A stretch of 64,000 nt of DNA from JAFNAG01 sp963739235 (GTDB lineage Bacteria > Acidobacteriota > UBA6911): NCBI GenBank assembly GCA_963739235.1, contig CAVTZY010000024.1:186001-250000 (forward strand), given 5' to 3'. Made by a program: the position numbers and the translations under genes. The number at the start of each line of letters is the position of its first letter. The stretch's first letter is position 1. Under the pieces are notes generated by a model. That model was not told where the DNA came from, made no database searches, and was given only the letters and a program-made list of their open reading frames with translations. Shown here one piece after another: positions 17,462-27,333 of the stretch.

Positions 17462-20381
17462 TTAGCTGTAGTCGGGATATAGCACCTGCCAACACTCCGG
17501 GCAAACGCCGTGGGTGAACTTGACGTCGGTCCGCTTCCCGATGAATGACTCCACCTGTGTCCAATAGCCCTCGTCATCGCGGATTTTCTTGCAGCGGGCG
17601 CAAATGGGAAGCAACCCACTCAGGGTTTTGACTTCCGCCAACGCATTTTGGAGCCCGGCGATCAAGCGCTCGCGCTCCGCCTCAGCCTGCTTGCGCTCGG
17701 AGATGTCCACCGCCAGTCCGATTCCGCCCTTGAGTTGGCGATGCTCGTCCCACAGCGGCACGGTAGTCAGCGCGACCCACGAACACCCGGAACCCGTGGC
17801 CAGCGTGCACGGCCCCTCGTAGTTGCCCTCTATCCCGGCCAGTGCCGCTTGAATGGCGGGCAGTATTTCCGGCTCCTTCAGCGTCGACAGGCGCAGTCCG
17901 GCTCCCGCCTCACCACCGGACTGCAGCAGCGACAGGAACTGATCGTTGCATTCTGTCACCGTGAGGTTCCGGTCGAAAAGAAATATGCCGGCGGGTGTCT
18001 GCCGGAACAGCAAGCGCAGACGATCTTCGCTGCTTCGGAGTTGGCCGGCTGTCTGGGCAAGCGCACGGTTAGCCGTGCTCAGGTTCTCCGTGCGTGCGGC
18101 CACCAGCGCCTCCAGTTCCGCCCGCTTGCGCGCGGCCGCACGCAGGCGCCAACGCACGAATTGGCTGATCGCCAGCAGCAGAAAAGCCAGTGCCAGGAGG
18201 CGAGCCCACCAAGTCTCGCTCCACATCGGTTCCACCCGGAACTCCGCCGCGGCCGTTGCCGGCGAGAACGGGCCGTCGCGAACGCGGCAACGCACCTCCA
18301 GGCGATGCCAGCCGGGTCCAAGCCCGGTGATGGAGATGTTCCGCTCCACCGAATCAGTCCAGGGCGCATCGTCCAGTCGGTAGGCGAACCGCACCAGTTG
18401 ATCGGCCTTGTAGTTCAGAGAGGAGAACTCCGCCCGGATTAGCCGCGGCCGCTCGGTGGTCTCCAGGCGCGCGATTATGGGATCGGCAACCAGCGGCCCC
18501 GGCGGACCCCCGCTTGCGGAATGGTAGTGCGCCAGGCCGCCGCTCGTGCCCAGCCACACACCGCCATCCGCATCTGCCCAAAAGGCCTCCCCGTCGCAAT
18601 CGTTCCAGACCAGGCCGTCCTCGGTCGTGAACGTCGTCCAGGTATCCCCGCGCCTCACCGCCACCCCGTTCGCGCTGCCGCGCCAGAAGTTGCCGAAGGC
18701 GTCGAAGCCGTGAAAAGCCGTGACCTCCACCGATTTGGGGTCTGCCTGCACGACTGCGGTAGCGCGCACAATGCGATCTCCGGAAAACTCCACTCGCTCC
18801 ACGCCCGCGTCGAACCGGTGCCGCAGCCACATCGACCCGTCGGCGGCCAACGCCATCACGTACGGGTTGTCGCTCAGCAGCCCGTCGGCTTTCTGATATC
18901 TCCGCCACTGCCCTTCGCGCAGGCTCCACGAATCCTTCCCGGTTCGTGATCCAGATGGTCCCCTTCGTGTCTTCCAGAACTTTCCAGGCACCGTGGCCCA
19001 GGGATTCCGGCGTCTCGACGCGGACGAAGTTGTTCGATGCCGATGGCCGGTCATTGCGGAACACCCCGCATGCGGTTGGAACCCACAGCCGGTCGAGTCG
19101 GTCTACAAACACGTCCTCCGGATCGCAGGGGAGGCCGTCCGTCCGGCCCGCGAGACGAACCTTCCCGTTGGCCGGATCGATTCGCACCAACCCTCCGGGC
19201 TTCATGGCCGCCCATATGGAGCCGTCCGAAGTCTCGGCCAGCCATCGGACGTTGTCGCCGCCCAGCCCGTCCTTTCTGGTCCACGTCCTGGTCCGTCCTG
19301 GTCCGTCCAGACGCGTCAGCCCCAGGCTCGTCCCTACCCAGAGCGCTCCTTTCCTGTCCCGCCGGATACTCCAGATCAGATCGGTTGGCAGGCCCTGGTC
19401 CAGGTTCCAGGATTCCCACTCGCCTCCTCCGAGCCACCGCGCCATGCCGGCGCCGATGAGCCCGATCCAGACGGACCCCTCGCGATCCTCCAGCACCGCT
19501 CCGGTCGTTTCATAGCGCAGGCCCCGTTGCCGATTCACGACGCTCCACCCCGCCGGAGTGCGGATTGCCAGACCCTGGTCGGTTGGGACCATTATGGATC
19601 CGTCCCGCCGGGCCGTCAGCGCGCCCCAGAACCCGCTTGATGCGATGTCCGGTTTTTCCTGCGAGAACTTGGTTTGTCCCGGCGCTCTGCGGTATATGCT
19701 CTTCGGACTGCGCGCCCACACCGACCCGTCGGGCGAGCTCCGAATCCCGTCCCACGTGTCTTCCGGCAGTCCTTCCTCCCGTCCGAACACCGAAACCCGC
19801 CCGGCCTCATCCATACAGAGTCGCCGGTCACATCCGAACCACAAACGCGCACCCTGCCGCAGGAGGCCGTGCATCGGCTTGCCTGCCAGCCCGGCCGGCA
19901 GCGGATAGGAGTGCACCGAGAAGGAGCCGTCGCCGCTGCGGGACGCTTCATAAAGGCCGGTCGGCGTGGCGATCAAAACGCCGCCGTCCGCACCGTCCGC
20001 CATTACCTGGGCGCCGCGCAGCATCGTATCCACAACGGGAATGGCCCGAAAGCGCTGCCCGTCGAAACGGTAGACCTTGCCGCAGATATTGGCCCAGAGC
20101 GCACCGTCCGCCGCGCTATACAGGCCGTGGGCTTCGGTGGAGCAGGGCAGTCCTTCCGCCGTCCCCATCAGCCGGAAGCGGTTGCCGTCATAGCGGTACA
20201 GCCCGCCTTCCGTTCCGGCCCAGATGTAGCCGGCCCCATCTTGGGCCAGCGACAGCACGACGAGGTTCTGTAACCCCTCGGCTGTTCCGTAAAAGCGGAA
20301 ACTGTATTCCTGCGCAACGGCGGCAACGGCGAATGCCAGAGCGAGCATAACGGCTTCGCCGAGAATACGACCCCGCGTCAT
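17462..20381 (-). pseudogene. propeller/Y_Y_Y/PAS sensor protein, one frameshift
   Basis: One gene read in two frames. The N-terminal frame (ATG at 20381, signal peptide, about 480 residues) has two-component-regulator propeller blades such as GYIWAGTEGGLYRYDGNRFR and GALWVGTSLGLTRLDG. The frame changes near 18938-18942, where CCGGGAAGG appears to carry one G too many. The downstream frame continues with more blades, a Y_Y_Y domain, one membrane helix (ARLLALAFLLLAISQFV), a coiled coil, a PAS domain, and a C-terminal cysteine motif (CARCKKIRDDEGYWTQVESF, then CPEC). There is no histidine kinase, cyclase or GGDEF domain, so the output is unknown; the Cys motif may bind metal or a partner. It may be intact if the extra G is an error. 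Confidence 0.75.
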
Positions 20382-20680
20382 CCACAATCCCCATCTCTTG
20401 CCTGATCGGCATCACTCGAGACCCGAACAGGAATCCCGAATGGATCGGAAAAACAAGCTGCAATTCTGCCGCATGCGATCCTGCTTCGGATATTGAGTTT
20501 TATGTGGACTCTGGCTTGTCTGCTGCAATTGTCAAGAGCCTTCGCTGTCCCCGATGGGACTGATTCCGCGCTCGCCGATGTTACACCAAAGTGTGGGTGC
20601 AGGCGCGGAATTCTTTGCACACTTCGCTTTCCGACTTGGGAGTGTTCGGCGCCGACCGAGCCCCATTTCGGGGACAGGCG
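20382..20680. other. spacer upstream of the sensor gene
   Basis: About 300 bases that should contain the sensor promoter. At its distal end the tract TTCGGGGACAGGCG leads into palindromic copy 2 and matches, in inverted orientation, the tract immediately downstream of copy 1 (17441-17452). Confidence 0.4.
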
Positions 20681-20950
20681 CGAATGGCGCTTAGATAAGG
20701 ATTTCAATTGGGACCCTGAAAGGGTCCAGCAGCAAAGCCCAGGGCGCAAGCCCTGGGAACTGACGTTTGGCAAGGAATCAGCCCTGAAAGGGCGGCGCAG
20801 GCTGCATCGCCCTTTCAGGGCTGGTTTCCCGGATGACCATGATCCCAGGGCTCACGCCCTGGGCTTTGCTGCTCTGCCCCTTCAGGGCTTAATCACTTGA
20901 TTTGGCGGGACTAACAGGTGATTGGGGTATTCTTAACTAAGCGCCATTCG
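20681..20950. mobile_element. 270-bp palindromic MITE-like element, copy 2
   Basis: Same length and orientation as the copy at 17171-17440, with a small number of substitutions. Both copies start CGAATGGCGCTTAGATAAGG. The outer flanks of the pair are inverted repeats of each other: CGAGGTTATGGCGCC left of copy 1 and GGCGCCATAACCTCG right of copy 2. Confidence 0.75.
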
Positions 20951-20973
20951 GGACAAGGCGCCATAACCTCGAA

Positions 20974-21251
20974 ATCCTTCAGTGGTGTTTTGGGCCCCTT
21001 TTCCGAGGGCGGAGTGATCTGCCCGCCAGAGCCTCCTGGCGCCGGGCGAAATTCTCGTCTCCTAGTGGACGCCATTGCTGCAGAAAGAAAGCCCTTGTCG
21101 ACAAGGCATATTGGAGTTGATCTGCGCGGAAGCGAACGGGTTTTGTGTCATTGGTGATGGGTCCATGCGATCTCTGCTTTCTCCGGAGCTCCGCACTTGG
21201 CCTGGATGTGTCGGCGAAGATGCCTGCCCGCCGTCCCACACAGATCCCCGG
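20974..21251. other. intergenic spacer, nothing recognised
   Basis: Lies between palindromic copy 2 and the 3' end of the beta-lactamase-like gene. No ORF with family features was seen. Confidence 0.4.
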
Positions 21252-22666
21252 TCAGTCCAACGCGGCAATTTGATACTGCTCGAACTTGCCGTCGGGCATG
21301 ATGCGCGCCGTGATGCGCAGCGTTCTTTTCGGGAATCTCAACTGATAGGCACGGAGCGTCATGCCGCCCCGCTCCGAGCGAGTGGTCTGGGTAAACTCAA
21401 GAGGCTCACCCAGGGGGCTCAGGCCGGCGGCAAAATCGCGGAGCGCCGCCTCGGAGAAATAGCTGTTCGCGTTGGCCGTAAACAGGGAACGGTCGATCTT
21501 GCCTTGCTGCAATTCCGCAAAAATCCTGCGCGCCAACTGGAGAAACTTGGCCTCAGCCGCGTCCTGAGCAGGGAAAAGCAGGGGCGCGATTCTCCTGGCG
21601 ATGTCTGCGGGCGCGTCGGTGGCGTCGAGATTGGTGAGCACGGTGATGGCGGCGCGTTCGTCGGGATAGATTACATTTTCAGCGCAGAAACCCGAAACTT
21701 CGCCGCCGTGCTCGAGCACGCGGCGGCCGGATTCGTTCCGGATCGAGAGGCCGAGTGCATAGCGCGGAGAGGTTCCGTTCTTGAGCAGGACTTCGGTTTC
21801 CATTTGCCGGCACGAGGAAGACTTGAGCAGTTTCTGGTCGATCACTCCGATGTTCCATTTCGCCAGGTCCTGCGCCGGCATCGCGGAGCTCGCCGGCTGC
21901 GAAGAGCCAGCCTTTGCCTTCCTTGGGCGCGACCCGCAGCGGACCGATGCCGTAGCGCATGTAGCCGGCCGGATCGGGTTCCGTCAGGCGGCCTTGATCG
22001 AACGTCCGCGACCCCGGCCATACCCAGCGGAGTGAACACGCGCTGGCGGAGGAATTCAACCAGAGGCATACCGGCGGCCTTCTCCACGATCAGCCCGGCA
22101 ATCACGTAACCGGTATTGCTGTACTGCCATTGTGTGCCGGGATCGAAATCGAGGGGCTTGCGCGCCCAGAGGTCCAGCAGCTTGTCCGCCGTGATCGGTT
22201 GCAGCATGAAAGGCGGCACGTAATCCTGCGGCCAGTAATCCTGATAGCCGGACGTGTGCGAGAGTAGCTGCCGGATCGTCACCTCGGCGGCGCGCGTTAA
22301 CGTGGGCAGAAAACGCGAGACCGGATCGTCGAGCGCGAGCTTGCCTTGCTCGGCAAGCATCAGGATGGCGGTGGCGGTGAACTGCTTGCTGATCGAACCG
22401 ATGCTGAAGCGCATCTCGGGACGCGCGGGCGTGCGCGGGTCGATCTTGGCATCGCCGTAAGCCTGCAGGTATGCGATCTGACCGTCCTTGACGACCGCAA
22501 TGGACGCGGCCGGCGCCCCCGTGCTCGCGAGCACCTGGCGGGCAGCATCGTCGATTTTTTGCCGGACATCGTCGGAGAACTGCGTGTGCGCCTGGAGTGC
22601 CGTCACCGATAACCAGAGCGCGAACGCGACCGCCGACAACAGGGAAAAACGCGATGCCTGATGCAT
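21252..22666 (-). pseudogene. class-C beta-lactamase-like serine hydrolase, two frameshifts
   Basis: ATG at 22666, preceded by GGAAAGGA, followed by a signal peptide (FSLLSAVAFALWLSVTALQA). The catalytic SxxK is in FSIGSISKQFTA, the YxN in WQYSNTGYVIAG, and the later HxG-like motif in LEHGGEVSGF. The first frame runs to about 22020, where GCCGGGGTC seems to have one G too many. The middle frame (FDQGRLTEPDPAGYMRYGIG) runs to about 21885, where another single extra base restores the last frame (MPAQDLAKWNIGVIDQKLL). All family motifs are present if both extra bases are removed. Family members are D-aminopeptidases, esterases or penicillin-binding-like enzymes; the substrate is unknown. Confidence 0.8.
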
Positions 22667-22701
22667 ATGTCCTTTCCGATTAATGCGCAACACAGCGCGA
22701 A

Positions 22702-23919
22702 TTATTTTTTGGCGGGAGGGGTGCCGCTTTGAAAATAAGCGACCAGATCCCTCATTTCCTCACCGCTCAGTGCAGGCCAGGACAACTTTTTTTCGCGCAA
22801 GAGAGATTCCATGCGCGGGCCGTGATTCCAGATGGCCGCGAGCAGGGAGTAAGGAGATGCCGTTGCCTGGGACTGCACCAGAGAAGCAGCGGCCGCCGCC
22901 TTTCCTGCGGCTGGGGAATGACAAGCGGCACATTGCTTAAGACGATAGAGATTGCTGCCCGTCTGAGGGTTCCCGGATGAGCCATAAGCCTTGAGCCAGT
23001 AGATATAGGAAAGAAGGTCCTCCATTTCCGGCAGTGAAATCTTGGGATATGGAATTCCGCTGGCAGCAAACATCTGCGACATCCGGGGGTGATGGTTCCA
23101 AAGGCCGGCAATCAGGGAACTCACGCTCGCCGCGGTGCCGGAAGAGGCGAGATTGGGCCCGGGATGAGATGGGCCGGTCCCGGACTTATGGCAGTCCCCA
23201 CAACCCTTGGAACTGAAGAGAGTCCGTCCGCGCGTAGCATCACCAGGCACAACCATTTCCATCTCAGTGGGTGTGCGGTTAGCGGCACGCAGGAATGCCA
23301 CAAGATCCGCGACTTCCTTCCCCTGAAACTGCGGCCATGGGATGCGCTTCTGCAACATGTATGAGAACATGTCGTTGCCATGGTTCCAGATGGCCACCGC
23401 CAGGGCCACGGGCCCTGTGAATTGGGACATCTCGTAGACAGCCCTCCCCGGCTTGCCCGCTGCCTGAAGTGGGTCCGCAGGATGACACTGGAAGCAACCC
23501 CTGGATCCAAAGATCTTTTCGCCGCTCCCAGCCTCACCGGGCTCGGAGTTGTAGTTCAGGTAGTAAAGGTAGGCAATGATGTCGCGGAATTGTACCGCGC
23601 TCAACAATGCGCGCGCTTCATTGTCGCGTTCGATCACGGCGTTCATGCGTGACCAATGGGACCAGACGGAAGCACACAGCTCGTAAAGATTGCGTCCCAT
23701 GCCGACGGACGCCAGGGCAGGCCCCCGCTTGCCGCCGGCACTCCAGACCGAATGGCAGCGGATGCAGCCCTTGCTCACGATAAGGTCCCGCCCGGCTTTG
23801 GCATTTCCAGGACTCTCCTGCAGTTCGGCGGCCATAAGAAGCGCGACCCCGAACCCGAGTGTCAGAAGCAAAGGAATGAATCTCTGAACCAAACCGAATC
23901 GCTGTGGCTGCGGCAGCAT
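22702..23919 (-). CDS. tetraheme c-type cytochrome, last gene of the Qrc-like operon
   Basis: About 405 residues from the ATG at 23919, which has AAGGAGG just upstream and gives a signal-anchor (RFIPLLLTLGFGVALLMAA). Four covalent haem sites are visible: CIRCH, CFQCH, CGDCH and CAACH. Each is followed about 40 residues later by a W-x-H-containing element ending in Met (WSHWSRM, WNHGNDM, WNHHPRM, WNHGPRM), then a helix of the type DLxAYLYYL. Each module is therefore a small class-I-like cytochrome c with a likely His/Met haem. The protein is homologous to the cytochrome encoded immediately upstream (24070-25245). Periplasmic or membrane-anchored electron carrier. Confidence 0.88.
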   Translation of the reverse strand: MLPQPQRFGLVQRFIPLLLTLGFGVALLMAAELQESPGNAKAGRDLIVSKGCIRCHSVWSAGGKRGPALASVGMGRNLYELCASVWSHWSRMNAVIERDNEARALLSAVQFRDIIAYLYYLNYNSEPGEAGSGEKIFGSRGCFQCHPADPLQAAGKPGRAVYEMSQFTGPVALAVAIWNHGNDMFSYMLQKRIPWPQFQGKEVADLVAFLRAANRTPTEMEMVVPGDATRGRTLFSSKGCGDCHKSGTGPSHPGPNLASSGTAASVSSLIAGLWNHHPRMSQMFAASGIPYPKISLPEMEDLLSYIYWLKAYGSSGNPQTGSNLYRLKQCAACHSPAAGKAAAAASLVQSQATASPYSLLAAIWNHGPRMESLLREKKLSWPALSGEEMRDLVAYFQSGTPPAKK

Positions 23920-24069
23920 AGCGCCTCCTTGAGAGCATAGGCTGGCAGGGAACGGCGTGCCGTATCCCTGTAACGCTGTTTTACCCATTTCCCGATCTCT
24001 GCGGCTTGACGATGCCTGGGAGATCCGTTCAAAACCTCTGAAGAACAGAGGCTCGCGGTGGGTTCGGAT

Positions 24070-25245
24070 CTATGGCCCCTTCCGTGTGCGCCGCAGGTAC
24101 TTCGAAAGATCCTGCATGTCATTCGGATCCAGCTGGATCCATTTCATGACCTCGTTTTCCATGCTTTGGTACATGATGGGAGCATGATTCCACATGGAGG
24201 TTGCCAGGCGGAGCATTTCGAATCGCTCCCCGCCCTCCAGGAGGTTGGGCCCTTGCTTGTTCGGCCCGTGGCAGGTGATGCAGCCCTTCGAGACAAAGAG
24301 TTTTTCTCCTCGGGCCGCATCCCCCTCATCCCGGGAAAAATGGAGAAAATACACATAGGCGAGGATGTCCGCCAATTCGCTGTTTTCGAGGCGTGGGAAG
24401 GCCATACCCCGAGCGGCGATCGTTGCCTGCATGGCGAAACTGTGGTTCCAGATCAGGCCGCAGATCTCGGACATGGACTTGCGCAGTTGTTGTTTGGAGA
24501 GATCCGGACCGATCGATTTTCCCCCGCCCGACTGATGGCAGCTCGCGCAACCCTTCGAACGGAAAAGGCTCGCACCGCGGGCCAGATCCGGCAGGGGCAA
24601 GTAGGCGGTTTCAGCGACGGCAGAGGTAACCTCACTGCGAATATAGGCCTGCAGGTCCGCCATCTCCCTTCCCTGGAAGAGGGGCATCGCGATGCCGCTG
24701 GCCTGCTGGGTCTCACGCATGGTCCGCCCGGCATTCCACATGGCTTGGGACAGGTTGACGGGCGCGACATAAGCGCCGAACCGCACAAGGGGCAGAGCGC
24801 CGTCCCGCAGCGAGTGGCACGAATCACAGTGCTTTCCCTGAAACACCTGCTTGCCGAGTTCGGCACTCCCCGGCCGATCCAGAAGCTTCAGGTAGTAGAT
24901 GAAGCTGATAATGTCGGCCATTTCCTTTTCAGAAAGAGTGGGCCATTCCCGTCCTTTTTGCTTCAGCAGTTGGACCATCCTGGGAGTATGGTTCCAAAAC
25001 ATCGAAGCCAGCTGTTGGAATGATTGATCCGCGCCCGTCGCGGCGAGGTCTGGTCCGAGTTTGCCGCCGATGCCCCAGATCGAGTGGCAGGTTATGCACC
25101 CCTTGGAGGTGATCGCCTGCATGCCGAGAAGCGGATTGGCCGTATCGAGACGCACAGCCGCGTCCTCGGCGCGCAGCAACAAACCAGCCAAGAATAGGGC
25201 TCCTGCAATCAGGAGCGTTATACGCTGAGATGCCGTCAAGTTCAC
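24070..25245 (-). CDS. tetraheme c-type cytochrome with repeated one-haem modules
   Basis: 391 residues, starting 10 bp after the NrfD-type gene stop. One N-terminal membrane anchor (ITLLIAGALFLAGLLL). Haem sites CITCH, CDSCH, CASCH and CITCH, each followed by WNHTPRM, WNAGRTM, WNHSFAM or WNHAPIM and a helix like DIISFIYYLKLL. The second module has Ala in place of the WNH histidine but keeps the Met. The architecture matches the downstream cytochrome, consistent with duplication of a four-module ancestor. Likely receives electrons from, or delivers them to, the membrane complex encoded upstream. Confidence 0.88.
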   Translation of the reverse strand: MNLTASQRITLLIAGALFLAGLLLRAEDAAVRLDTANPLLGMQAITSKGCITCHSIWGIGGKLGPDLAATGADQSFQQLASMFWNHTPRMVQLLKQKGREWPTLSEKEMADIISFIYYLKLLDRPGSAELGKQVFQGKHCDSCHSLRDGALPLVRFGAYVAPVNLSQAMWNAGRTMRETQQASGIAMPLFQGREMADLQAYIRSEVTSAVAETAYLPLPDLARGASLFRSKGCASCHQSGGGKSIGPDLSKQQLRKSMSEICGLIWNHSFAMQATIAARGMAFPRLENSELADILAYVYFLHFSRDEGDAARGEKLFVSKGCITCHGPNKQGPNLLEGGERFEMLRLATSMWNHAPIMYQSMENEVMKWIQLDPNDMQDLSKYLRRTRKGP

Positions 25246-25255
25246 GAATCCCTCC

Positions 25256-26638
25256 TCACAGCGGTGTAGCGGCCCTCGCCGGTTGCACTCCGCCCGAGGG
25301 CAAGGTCTCGGGGAGATAGTCCGAGACCCGATGTGTCAGCTCAACCAACGATTCTTTCCCTTCGCGCAACTCCCAGATGGAAATCATGGGAAAGAACTTG
25401 CTGGCGATCATGTAGAGCAGAATGAAGCCGGAAAATGTAGCCGCCATGATGCCCAGCTCAACCCAGGAAGGCGCGTAGTGGGCAGGCTGATAGAGGTCCA
25501 GGCGCGGATTCACCGAAGTAGGAACCACGATATTGAAGCGCTCGAGCCACATTCCAATCACCACGAAGCAGGATGCCGCGGTGGTGCCCCATGCATTGCG
25601 TGTCTTCTTTCGGCACATGAGACAAAAGGGGATGAGCGAGCAGAACAGCACCATGATCCAGAATGGCCAGGCAAAGCGGCCCGAGAGCTTGTCCCAGAAT
25701 GTGCGCATCTCCGCGGCCTCCTGCCCGTAAAAAGCCGTCAGGTATTCCGCAAACGTGAAGTAGGCCCAAAGACAACTCATGAGCAGCAAGAGGATCCCCA
25801 TATTGTTGAAATGGGCTTCCTTGAAGTAATTCTCGAGACGGTAGACTTTCCGGAGAATGGCCATTGCGATCAGCAGGGCTGCGATCCCTGAATAAATCGC
25901 GCCCATGACGAAGTAGGGGCCGAATATGGTGCTATGCCACATCGGTCGCAGCGTGAGGGCGAAGATCCAGCCGATGACGGTGTGCACGGAGATCGCGACC
26001 GGGATTACCGCCACTGCCAGCACGCTGATGATTTTTTCCAGGAGGTGCTTTTGCCTGGGACTTCCATTGTAGCCGAGTGCCAGTACCCTGTAGAAGCGGG
26101 GCATTTTGATTTTCCGATCGCGGATGATCGCGAGATCGGGAATCATGGGAAGATATAAATAAATCGTGCAAGACCAAAAGTAGAGTCCGATGCTCGTCAC
26201 ATCCCAGAGCAGCGGCGACAGGGGCTGGGCGTGCAGGATGATATTGAGAGCCCGGTCCGGCCGCCCGAGGTCGATGATCGGTTGTACGGCTCCGAAGCTG
26301 ATCACCAAGACCGTGATGAATTCCGCGGAGCGCGTGATGCTTCTTCTCCACTCGGCATTGCTGATGCGCAGGATCGCGGAGATCAAGGTCCCCGCGTGAC
26401 TGATGCCGATGAAGAAAACAAAATCGATGATGTAGATTCCCCAGTATTCCGGGTTGTTCAGGCCGGTCGTGCCCAGCCCGTAGCGAAGCTGTCTTAAATA
26501 GGCGACCAATCCGAAGCAGCAGATCAACCCCAGGACCGTGGCGGCATACCAGAATATCCCCGTGGTTTGGACGAGAGGCCGGAGCAGATCCTGTTCATCC
26601 TGAGGCAGGCCTGCGAGCATCGTTTCCGGGTCGGACAT
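25256..26638 (-). CDS. NrfD/PsrC-type membrane subunit (QrcD/ActC-like)
   Basis: 460 residues with about ten hydrophobic segments, e.g. ATVLGLICCFGLVAYL, IIDFVFFIGISHAGTLISA, VIGWIFALTLRPMWHSTIFG and ILLYMIASKFFPM. The phrase FVFFIGISHAGTLISAILR and later SVHTVIGWIFALTLRPMWHS are typical of the long NrfD-like subunits of Qrc and alternative complex III, which bind quinone in the membrane. It starts 3 bp after the Fe-S subunit stop, so the two are translationally close. Length is in the range of QrcD/ActC rather than the shorter NrfD of nitrite reductases. Confidence 0.88.
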   Translation of the reverse strand: MSDPETMLAGLPQDEQDLLRPLVQTTGIFWYAATVLGLICCFGLVAYLRQLRYGLGTTGLNNPEYWGIYIIDFVFFIGISHAGTLISAILRISNAEWRRSITRSAEFITVLVISFGAVQPIIDLGRPDRALNIILHAQPLSPLLWDVTSIGLYFWSCTIYLYLPMIPDLAIIRDRKIKMPRFYRVLALGYNGSPRQKHLLEKIISVLAVAVIPVAISVHTVIGWIFALTLRPMWHSTIFGPYFVMGAIYSGIAALLIAMAILRKVYRLENYFKEAHFNNMGILLLLMSCLWAYFTFAEYLTAFYGQEAAEMRTFWDKLSGRFAWPFWIMVLFCSLIPFCLMCRKKTRNAWGTTAASCFVVIGMWLERFNIVVPTSVNPRLDLYQPAHYAPSWVELGIMAATFSGFILLYMIASKFFPMISIWELREGKESLVELTHRVSDYLPETLPSGGVQPARAATPL

Positions 26639-26641
26639 GGA

Positions 26642-27325
26642 TCAAGTCTCCTTTTTCAGGTAGAAAACCTTGGGCTCCGTGCCCAGGTCTTCCATCAGGC
26701 GCGAGGCTCGCGGCGTGCGCGACAGTTCGTAAACGCGGTGGCTCGGATTCTGAAGGTCGCCGAAGACGATGGCCTTCGAGGGGCATATTTCGGCGCATGC
26801 GGGCTGGTAGTCGGCTTCAGCCAGCGGCCGGTTTTCCGCGCGTGCGTTTTCACGTGCCTTCTGGAGCCGGTGATGACAGAAAGTGCATTTTTCCACGACG
26901 CCCATTGGGCGCACCGACACATCCCGATTCAACTGCCGCCTCATGCTTTCAGGCCAGTGGGGTTCGTAATAGTTGAAGTATTTGACCGAATACGGGCAGG
27001 CGTTGGCACAATACCGGCATCCAATGCAGCGAGCATAGATTTGGGCCACAATCCCGTCCTCAGCCATGTAGGTGGCCTCCACAGGGCAAACTTTGGTGCA
27101 GGGCGGGTGATCGCATTGCATGCAGGGCCTCGGGATATGCGTGATTTTGGTTTGAGGAAATTCGCCGGAGGCCTGGATCAGAACCTTCATCCATGTGATT
27201 CCGCGACCTTCCGCGAGCTGATCGTCGCTCATGGTGGGTACATTGTTTTCCATGGTGCAGGCGGTTTCGCAAGCGCGGCACCCCGTGCACTTGTCCAGAT
27301 CGATCACCATTCCCCAACGAGGCAT
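26642..27325 (-). CDS. four-cluster [4Fe-4S] ferredoxin subunit (QrcC-like)
   Basis: 227 residues of the DmsB/PsrB/NrfC fold. Four cysteine clusters: CTGCRACETAC near residue 15; CMQCDHPPCTKVC; CIGCRYCANACP; and the split CTFC...CAEICP. No signal peptide, so it is probably exported with the Tat-tagged catalytic-type subunit encoded 8 bp upstream. It connects the molybdopterin-family subunit and the pentaheme cytochrome with the NrfD-type membrane protein. Confidence 0.9.
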   Translation of the reverse strand: MPRWGMVIDLDKCTGCRACETACTMENNVPTMSDDQLAEGRGITWMKVLIQASGEFPQTKITHIPRPCMQCDHPPCTKVCPVEATYMAEDGIVAQIYARCIGCRYCANACPYSVKYFNYYEPHWPESMRRQLNRDVSVRPMGVVEKCTFCHHRLQKARENARAENRPLAEADYQPACAEICPSKAIVFGDLQNPSHRVYELSRTPRASRLMEDLGTEPKVFYLKKET

Positions 27326-27333
27326 GCTCGCTC

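Noticed and set aside
21075..22109. 344-codon plus-strand frame opposite the beta-lactamase-like gene
   Set aside because: Shadow of a gene whose SxxK, YxN and HxG motifs are on the minus strand; no family features in the plus frame.
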